Shown here piece by piece: positions 46,424-53,733 of a DNA stretch of 53,733 bases; within the stretch, counting starts at the first letter, position 1, and every line of letters starts with the position of its first letter. The notes beneath the pieces were generated by a model, which made no database searches, was not told where the DNA came from, and was given only the letters and a program-made list of their open reading frames with translations. Source of the DNA: Brachionus koreanus (lineage: Eukaryota; Rotifera; Eurotatoria; Ploima; Brachionidae). Made by a program: the position numbers and the translations under genes. The stretch is from the NCBI GenBank assembly GCA_016987375.1, contig PJRA01000428.1, positions 201,879 to 255,611 on the forward strand. Reading direction: 5' to 3'.

Positions 46424-47715
46424 TTAAAAAACAAGTTTTTTTGGTTTTTCCCATGTAAATTCATCTCTGCCAAAGTGTCCATAGCAGCTTGTTTTTTTAT
46501 AGATTGGTTTTTTCAAATCCAATTGCCTTAAAAAAATGATAATTTTTCGCAACTCTTTATCCTTCAAAGTTACTCAATAATTTTCCCAGGCCTCAAATCA
46601 AAATTATTTTTAACAATTTCTAAGAGCTCCATATCTGATTTTGTTGACGAACCATAAGAAAATATTGTAATCGAAAGAGGATGAGCGACTCCAATGGCGT
46701 AAGATATTTGTACTAAAACTCGTCTACATAAGCCTGCTTTTACCAAAGATTTGGCAACCCATCTAGCAGCATATGCACCACTTCTGTCCACTTTAGTGTA
46801 ATCTTTACCTGAAAATGCTCCACCGCCATGAGCACCCCATCCACCATAAGTATCGACAATGATCTTTCTCCCAGTCAAGCCAGTATCACATTGTGGTCCC
46901 CCAATAGTAAATTTTCCATTTGGATTTAAATGATAAACAGTCTTTTCATCCAAATATCGGGATGGAACAACATTTTTAACAACTTTTTGCATTAAATCTT
47001 GTCTTAGTGTTTCCAAGCTTATGTTTGGTGAATGTTGGACAGAAATTACAATTGTATGAACACGAATCGGAATACAACTTCCATCTGAAATTCTATATTC
47101 AACAGTAACTTGAGTCTTTGAATCCGGCCGCGCCCATGACAGAGTACCATCTCGTCTTCTATCGGCTATTTCTTTATTTAACTTATGCGCTAACATTATT
47201 GTTAACGGCATGCACTCTTCTGTTTCATCTGTAGCATATCCGAACATTAAACCTTGATCACCAGCTGCAATGTCTTCTATGTTTTGATTTAAATGCAAGC
47301 ACTGGGCTATATCGGGACTTTGTTCATCAATGGTCAGCAGAACACTGCATATTTTATAATCTAAACCTTTTTCATCATCGTCGAATCCGATTTCTTTGAT
47401 AGTTTCTCGAATTACATTCTGATAATTAACATGAGCTCGTGAGCTTACTTCCCCACCTACCAAAATCATACCAGTTTTACAATATGTTTCTTTTTCTAAA
47501 AATTTACATCGGCTTTACAATAAACTCTTTTATAATTTACCACAAGCCACTCTCGAATTGGGATCTTTTTCTAAATGAGCGTCAAGTATTGCATCACTGA
47601 CTTGGTCACATATCTTATCCGCATGGCCTTCCCCTACTGATTCACTGGTGAACAAAAACGTTTCATTTTGTTCATTAGTCTTGATTTTTTTAGAAACATG
47701 TTCCATTTGTAGCAT
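46424..47715 (-). CDS. MAT2A: S-adenosylmethionine synthetase
   Basis: Three exons, 47715-47541, 47495-46574, 46526-46424, encode 399 residues of the cytosolic enzyme that makes S-adenosylmethionine from methionine and ATP. Motifs: [72 protein letters not shown] and the end [12 protein letters not shown]. All three domains are complete and the length fits MAT1A/MAT2A. The usual GHPDK at the methionine/ATP site is GHADK here, with Ala32 for Pro. The closing exon is 103 nt and was found by homology and phase. The gene converges on TRPM, with 42 bp between stops. Confidence 0.96.
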
Positions 47716-48387
47716 ATCATAAATAGAAAAGTTATATTTAAAAAAAAAATTTAAAAAATGGATTTTAGGATTTTTAAAAGTATGAATTTTCTAATTCGTT
47801 TTTTCAGTATTTTTTCATCGAGTAAAAATAGCAAAATTAAAATTAGAATTTTTAAAATTTTATTTTTAGGTTATTTTTGAAAGAAAAATTGATAATTTTT
47901 TACCTAGAATTTAATTCAGATCGTAAAGAAACACAGATAATAGGTGAAGCGAAATATTTGATTTTTTATTTTCATTTATCCATTTAAACAATTAACACAA
48001 AATCGAATAAAATTAATATAAATCTAAATCAAGTCAATTACCATGACATATCTAAGGAAATTATTTCATTCATTTTTTTACCAAGTGAATGGAGTTGAAG
48101 TTCAGCAAGGTGGAATAAATGAAGCATATGATATTGATTACAATAATTTAAATCTTTAATTTTATGAAAAAGAAACTATTAAAGATTTGTGCATCATTTT
48201 TTAGATAGAATTTATTTTAATTATATTTTTAAGTAGACATTTCTTATAAATAAAATACATTAATAAAAAAATTAAAAAATATTTTATTTAAAATTAAATT
48301 TTTCTTTCTTTTAATTTTATACTTGTGTTAAAACATCAAAATATATAAAGCTCTTACAATCTAATGGGTTTTGTGATGATTTCTATA
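47716..48387. other. Upstream region of MAT
   Basis: AT-rich sequence that must include the MAT promoter. A 38-codon frame at 48043-48159 (separate entry) is the only candidate gene. Confidence 0.5.
48043..48159 (+). CDS. Possible 38-residue microprotein
   Basis: An ATG in reasonable context (ttaccatga) opens MTYLRKLFHSFFYQVNG, continues EVQQGGINEAYDIDYNN and stops at 48159. Codon use is more balanced than in random AT-rich frames nearby, with Gly, Val, Gln and acidic residues. No family is recognised and no second exon is evident. It may be a real short gene, a first exon or chance. Confidence 0.25.
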   Translation: MTYLRKLFHSFFYQVNGVEVQQGGINEAYDIDYNNLNL

Positions 48388-48450
48388 ATTTATTTGTTTA
48401 ATTTAAGTTTAAGTCCCATGGACAAATTGAAATAAGAATAATGGACAGAT
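48388..48450 (-). mobile_element. LINE 3' tail, minus strand
   Basis: Reverse complement of this stretch (ctgtccattattcttatttcaatttgtc...aaacaaataaa) matches 49371-49429 almost base for base. It ends in a (aaat)n-type tail, as expected for a LINE 3' terminus. Only ~60 bp are clearly shared. Confidence 0.6.
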
Positions 48451-48592
48451 AAAAGAAAGAATTATTTAAAAAAGTTTTTTTATTGTTAAATTTATTTATT
48501 AAACAAAATATTTATTTATAAATGAATGTTATTTTATTTTTATCTTAAATTGTTTTCATTTTTTTATCGTCTCAATTATTTCTCATGCTGTA

Positions 48593-48720
48593 CGGCGCTA
48601 TATTTTGGTGTTTTTTCACGTTTACGATATGAAATATCCATTTTTGTTAACTGCCATTTGTGAAATCATATTTTTGACTGTTTTTCGAAAAGCCTCTAGT
48701 TCAGACACAGAAAGTCCCAT
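48593..48720 (-). other. Coding-like short frame of unknown origin
   Basis: On the minus strand, ATG at 48720 opens MGLSVSELEAFRKTVKNMIS and stops after 32 residues; a second overlapping frame reads MDISYRKREKTPKYSAVQHE. Composition is clearly more codon-like than the surroundings. It lies between two LINE tails and may be part of a LINE open frame with a frameshift. No family recognised. Confidence 0.25.
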
Positions 48721-48929
48721 TTTAAAAAATTTTTTTTGCTATATTATAGCTAATTTTTAGTAGTTTATAAATAAATATATATATGATCCCCTGATCATTT
48801 GCATGATCTGGCAAGTTAAGTTAACTTTTATCCATTTACTTATGCATCACCCGTTAGATTTACAAATCCATCAGGTTAAGTCTATGTACCATCTTTTGAC
48901 TTATCATCATCTTTGCTGAAAACATCGAT

Positions 48930-49432
48930 CCCATAATCATCGTCATCAATATCGGGTTTAGCAAAAATGAATATACTGGTGCAGTCTTCTTTTACATGCA
49001 TAAAGCGTTTGATCTGGCATCTCAACAAAGCATTTTATACAAACTACAGAACCAAGGAGTCAAAAAATTTTAGCTTAAAAAGGATCAAACAATTCATTCG
49101 AAATAGAAAAATCAACGTTTCCTCAAACAACACATCGTCGAAAGAATTCCCGATAACAAACGGAGTACCCCAAGAAAGCTGCTTATCTCTTTATTAGAAT
49201 TCAAAACAATTGTTTCTCCATAAAAACTTATTAACTAAAAACTATCCTGGACTAACCGACTTGATAAAATACTATTTTAATTTAATAGAGTTTTGTATAT
49301 TGAATAATCCTTATCATTTTTTGTATATAAAAAGCTAAATTTTTACTTAATTGTAAAATGGATATTTAATTGTCCATTATTCTTATCTCAATTTGTCAAT
49401 GAGACTTTAACTTTAATTAAATAAATAAACAC
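48930..49432 (+). pseudogene. LINE reverse-transcriptase fragment with 3' tail
   Basis: Plus-strand frames with a shift near 49020 give FFYMHKAFDLASQQSILYKL and RIKQFIRNRKINVSSNNTSS followed by FPITNGVPQESCLS. This is the palm region of a LINE reverse transcriptase (KAFDxVxH...ITNGVPQGSxLSP). The core box is corrupted and the next 130 bp jump to a 3' end finishing in aaataaataaa at 49429. It is a dead, internally deleted copy. Confidence 0.75.
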
Positions 49433-50169
49433 TTAAAATTACTTAAGCCGATTTTGAATCAAATTTTGATTAATTCAACATTTTCTTTTTATAAATTCTT
49501 TAGAAGTCTAGGGGTAAAGAACAATATTGGATGCCTTTTGTAATTTTTAAGAATGTTTAGCTAACACATAAAGACTAATATAAAAAAATATTTAAAGGGA
49601 AAAAAGAATATGAACTTGCAACGATGAATAATGTAATTAAAAAGTCTGCTTACATATCTTGGTTGTTTTAATTTTTTTCATTTTTTTTAATGAATATTGA
49701 AAAATTGTTAAAAATTTAAATTTAATGAATATTTAATAAAAAATGAAAAGTAAAATCGAAATTCAAATTTCTAATTTACTTTATACTTTTTTAATTTATC
49801 TTAAGTACTGTAATATAAATTATGAAAACTTAAGCTTTATTTTAGAAATCAAATAAAAATTAAGAAAAATAGTTTCAATTATAGAATTTTAATTATTTTT
49901 TTTTTAAATTGATTTTACTGAAATACTTGTCATTATTTTTGGAATTATAAATTTTAATTTTCATTACGTAAGAAAAAAACAGCAAATAGTTATTTAATTC
50001 GAAATTTTTTTTTATTGTACATATTACTTTCTACTGATATATTAACCAATTTAATCAGTTGGAAAAATATTTAAATTACCATGAGTTTTATTTACGAAAT
50101 TAAAGTGAAATTAAGATGAAGAAATTCCCTATAAATTCATCAAACTTTTAAAGATTCTTTAAACAAAAA
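49433..50169. other. AT-rich intergenic region
   Basis: No gene seen between the LINE tail and the EF-hand gene. Confidence 0.5.
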
Positions 50170-50394
50170 ATGTCTTATCAACTTTTTAGAGATTTTGCTG
50201 GTTTTGACAATTCAATGGATAGATATGAGTATCAAATCTATTCAAGAATGAAGCATCCTTTCTTAAATTTTATTACAGGAGGATACTATTCGGATTTAAG
50301 ATTTAACATGGCAGACATAAATGGTGATGGTCAATTGAATTATATGGAGTTTGCATTGAGTCATCCGTTTTCAGGATATCCAAGATATTATTAA
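50170..50394 (+). CDS. Small single EF-hand protein
   Basis: A 74-residue single-exon protein starting MSYQLFRDFAGF. It contains one canonical calcium-binding loop, DINGDGQLNYME (residues 49-60), with Asp, Asn, Asp, Gln and Glu at the coordinating positions, followed by FALSHPF. The N-terminal half is rich in aromatic residues and shows no second intact loop. No signal peptide or membrane segment. A calcium-binding role is likely; a specific family is not recognised. The good EF-hand makes a real gene likely despite the small size. Confidence 0.7.
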   Translation: MSYQLFRDFAGFDNSMDRYEYQIYSRMKHPFLNFITGGYYSDLRFNMADINGDGQLNYMEFALSHPFSGYPRYY

Positions 50395-52061
50395 TTTTAT
50401 CTTTTTAAAAAAATTTAATAAATATTTTTTTTCAATAAATTGAAATTTATTTATAAAAAAAACTTAATTTCATAAAAGTTATCCGAGAAAATGTTATTGA
50501 AAAAATTTAAATTAAAATTTCATAATTATTTTGAGTTTGTGTTTTCAACCATTATTTTATTTAATGATATTTTCATTTTGCGATTTATTTTCAAGGCAAT
50601 CTTAATTATTTGAAAAAAATATATTTTAAAAATCAAAACTCCTTAAATATGAGTAAGTAACTTCGAATTTTTAGAAAGAAAATAAACAATTTTATTTAAA
50701 AATGAATTCTTTTTTATTTCTGTGTTGAAATTAAAGTACGAATAAACATTAAAAAACTTGTGACTCAATGCTTGATTGAATAATTTGTCTTGTAAAAATT
50801 CTCTATTTATACAGCAATATCTAATCTAAAAGTGTATTTTAAAACGAACATTAAAAATAAATAAATTTTAAATAATAATTAGCTGCTCATATTTATTTGC
50901 TATTAGCTAAATTATTTATTGATAATAGATTAAAAAAAAAGGAGCATAAAAAATGACAATAATTAGCTATTTTATTTTTACTCAGTAACTATAAAGAAAA
51001 AAAACAAATGAAAATAAAATAAAAAAAATTAATTAAGTTTTTTGGTCTACCACGTTTTGATAATTGAATAGTAATATTAGTGTTGGAAACGGCATAAGTG
51101 ATCGTTGATGAGGTCAAAAATTTTTTGACCGCGGACAAGACCGCCAAGACGGACGGTTATAAAAGTGGATTACCAAGTTTTGGATTGCGATTTTGGCCGG
51201 ATAAATGTTTGAATATTTGGAAGAGCTGGACAATGGTCAAAAGGATAATTCATCATTGTGAGCCTAATAAAAGTGAAAAAGGACTTCAAAAAAACTCAAC
51301 CAGTTTTTTTTCAAATATTTGTTTATTTTTAAGCTAAGCCAAATATTCTATTTTAAATTATACAAAATATAAGGTTAACTTAAAAAGTAATTTCTTTTTT
51401 AAAGAAAATTAAAAAATCTAGATAGTTCAAAAACGATATATTTAATTGAAAAACCCATTCAAAAGATACGAGAATTGGCAAATTTTTCAGATGAGTTAAA
51501 ATGACTTGTTTGGTACTTCTAGGGTATAAAGCACTTCGTTGTTATCAAGAATTTTTTTTTCGTTTGTGTCTAAAACCCATGCGTTGAGCCTTTGTAATTT
51601 CATTGACAAAATTTAATTTCGAATTTAAAATTTCCGGTAAAAATGAAAAATCTGATTTTTTAGAAATTAGAAGAGAAAAGATTTGTTATTTTTAATCTTT
51701 ATATTAATGATCAGTTCAATAATATTGAAAACTGAAACATTTTTTAAATTTTATTTTAACAAATTGCAATTATTGATATTTTAATAAGTTACATTTGAAT
51801 AAGTAAACTCCGATTATGTTTAATTTAATAATTTTAAATTATTTTAAAATTTAAATCTGAAATCAAAGACTAATTGTAATTTAAAAAAAATGCTCAGATA
51901 CTAAAATATTTTAGCCGCAGAACATAAATAAAATTAAATTTTATTTATGCATTTTTAAGCTAATAAAAATATATACTTTTTATTAGTTGCCATAACATCA
52001 ATACTTAACAATTGAATAAATTTATTTCGATTTTTAAATTTTTAATAATTCTTTGAATAGA
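50395..52061. other. AT-rich intergenic region
   Basis: Mostly AT-rich sequence. A GC-richer block at 51070-51255 is entered separately; a second small patch at 51530-51600 is unidentified. Confidence 0.5.
51070..51260 (+). other. Coding-like block, possibly a transposase relic
   Basis: A frame that opens after a stop reads VIVDEVKNFLTADKTAKTDG and then YKSGLPSFGLRFWPDKC before losing sense. Its GC content is well above the flanks. The pattern of a helix ending in FL, then KxGLPSFGW/L..F, resembles the DNA-binding part of some animal DDE transposases, but the match is weak. It could also be a decayed host gene. Confidence 0.2.
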
Positions 52062-53733
52062 ATGTCTCAAAAAGACATAAATTTCCGGATTAGGGTAATT
52101 AAGATAAATTTACTATAAACATGAAAGCTTATTAAATTTATTAAGGATCTCGGAATAGAAAAATCTGAATGCTGTCTATTTGTACCATCGACTAACGCAA
52201 ATATGTAAAATTTAAGGTTAATTTTGCAAGAAATTAATTTTTTTCCCAAGATGCCAATGTGGTCTATTTAAAAAAGAGCATGTAACTTTGTCAGATAAAA
52301 CAGAACAGCAAAATTGGATGAGAGATAAATGCACAAAACCAAGTGGAATTACAAATGCATACGGAGAAATTCGTTTTGTTGATAAAAATGACGAAACTTC
52401 CAAATACATAAGAGTATATTATAAAACGGAAATGTCCAAAATTATTAAACTTCTATTTGGAGACTCATATTGGAACATGAAGCCACCAAGACTGCTAATT
52501 TCAGTTACAGGTGGAGCTCAAGTAGCTATATCGGAATTAGTTCGTGATACATTATGCAGAGGTTTAGTGAAAGCTGCAAGTTCAACAGGTATAATTCAAT
52601 ACTTATAAATGAATAATTTAAAATTTTTTTTTCAAGAGGGATGGATAACAACAGGTGGAACAAATACTGGAATAATGAAGCATGTCGGTGAGGCTGTTAG
52701 AATGAATGGTTCAAAAGTAACTCTACTTGGTATTGCTAGTTGGACAGCAACTTCAAAAAATAAAGACTTAATATCTTGTGATGAGAATTCCCCAGTGATT
52801 TACAAAATTGATAATCAGAATAAAAGATTTGCCAAGTCTCAATATCTTGAGCCAAATCATACACATTTTATTCTAGTAGATGATTCTCAGTATAATAAAT
52901 TTGGTGGTGAAATTGAGTTTAGAGCCAGACTTGAATCAGAGATAGCAAAAATTAATAGATACAAAATTCCAAAATGCAAACTTCGATTCAAAATTCCAAT
53001 AGTATTAGTTGTTGTTGAAGGAGGGCCAAATACAGCGGCAACAGTTTTGGAATCTTTAAAAAAAGATATACCTTGTGTCATTATTGACGTAAGTTAATTT
53101 AATTTTTTAAGATTTAAAATTAATTTCGAAATTAACAAGAAATAGTTTTGAAGTAATTATCAAATATAAAAAGAGAAAAACTAATATAAAAAACTTCAAG
53201 ATTTGAACGTTTCATTGAATAAGAATTATTGATTTGAGAAATCAAAATAATTGTACATTAATTATTGTTTAAAGATGTGAAAGAAAAATTAGATATATCA
53301 TAAGTCTTTACGAAATATAATAAAAATCGTTTTAGTTTTTTTGCTTTACTAATTTTTTTTTTTAAATTTTATGCAATATTAAAGATAAAATTTAGTTACA
53401 GTGGGTATACTAAAGGCGATTCTGCCCTAATGGTCACGACAATACAAGCGTCGCAATATCTAACCAGCAGCAGCAAATTTAATAAAATCACTAAAAAAAA
53501 ATTTCTAAATAATATATTGGCAATATAAATAATCAAAATTTTAGATTTTAGAATATTTTCGACCAAACTTTTGCAAAAGTCAAAAAAAGTGTTTTAAAAG
53601 TCAAGTCAGTGATTTGAGTCAAAAAAACTTCAAGTTTAGTCAAAAGACTTGGCTTTGATATTGTGACTTTTGAACAACACTGTTTTCAGACATATTTAAT
53701 TTTTGATCATTTTTTTTCAAATATGATCAGAAT
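52062..53733 (+). CDS. TRPM2-like: Second TRPM channel gene, 5' part only
   Basis: Four exons are visible, 52062-52094, 52146-52204, 52251-52588 and 52637-53088, all in phase; the gene runs off the window. The first ~294 residues cover the TRPM MHR1/2 nucleotide-sensing region: CQCGLFKKEH, NAYGEIRF, LLISVTGGAQVAISELV, GWITTGGTNTGIMKHVGEAV and NHTHFILVDDSQYNKFGG, then VVEGGPNTAATVL. Exon structure and the very short N-terminus mirror the complete TRPM gene upstream, whose boundaries at I-CxCG, at AxST and before GSGG are the same, so they are paralogues. The next expected exon (starting GSG) is not found before 53733, so intron 4 is at least 645 bp. Channel, pore and tail cannot be judged here. 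Confidence 0.9.

Noticed and set aside
1..53733. CRISPR array, operon, rRNA or tRNA genes
   Set aside because: No regularly spaced repeats, no bacterial gene layout, and no tRNA or rRNA signatures that I could recognise by eye; a covariance-model scan would settle tRNAs.

Overview
The window is a very AT-rich stretch of a eukaryotic, animal genome. Genes are split by many short GT-AG introns (often 45-60 bp), lie on both strands without operons, and encode metazoan families: a galanin/allatostatin-type GPCR, a nuclear receptor, TRPM channels and cathepsin Z. Compactness, base composition, very short introns, scattered dead non-LTR retrotransposons and a local TRPM group make a monogonont rotifer such as Brachionus my best guess. 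That is an inference, and other AT-rich invertebrates are possible. A run of Ns (34904-35634) is an assembly gap.

Layout. 1-6.5 kb: an MGMT DNA-repair gene (+) converging on a 12-exon coiled-coil gene (-) orthologous to human C10orf67. 9.4-11.4 kb: a three-exon peptide GPCR. 12.9-15.1 kb: a transposon graveyard with a mariner-like transposase relic and a dead LINE carrying an internal inversion. 15.7-19.1 kb: two tandem cathepsin Z genes separated by a long imperfect inverted-repeat element. 20.2-21.6 kb: LINE fragments. 24.6-29.0 kb: UBE2W, a C2orf76 (UPF0538) orthologue and a nuclear receptor. 31.3-32.8 kb: cytosolic-type NADP isocitrate dehydrogenase (-). 36.3-46.4 kb: a complete 22-exon TRPM2-like channel (1460 aa) whose introns hold a MITE-like element and nested LINE fragments. 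46.4-47.7 kb: S-adenosylmethionine synthetase (-), ending 42 bp from the TRPM stop. 48-50 kb: LINE remnants, a possible microprotein and a small EF-hand protein. 52.1-53.7 kb: the first four exons of a second TRPM gene cut by the window edge.

I joined exons by hand from splice signals, reading phase and remembered family alignments. For the multi-exon genes every junction closes in frame and total lengths match the families (MAT 399 aa, IDH 410 aa, UBE2W 150 aa, C2orf76 126 aa, TRPM 1460 aa), which is strong internal support.

The genes are mostly unrelated housekeeping and signalling genes; there is no pathway cluster. The two real local relationships are tandem duplications (cathepsin Z pair, TRPM pair). 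Most notable are the TRPM2-like channel that keeps a NUDT9-homology tail but has no Nudix box, the shared TCACATGA (MiT/TFE-type) site at nearly the same distance upstream of both cathepsin Z genes, intron differences including a 16-nt exon between those paralogues, and a LINE whose structure matches twin priming. I did not find a clearly new multi-gene system.
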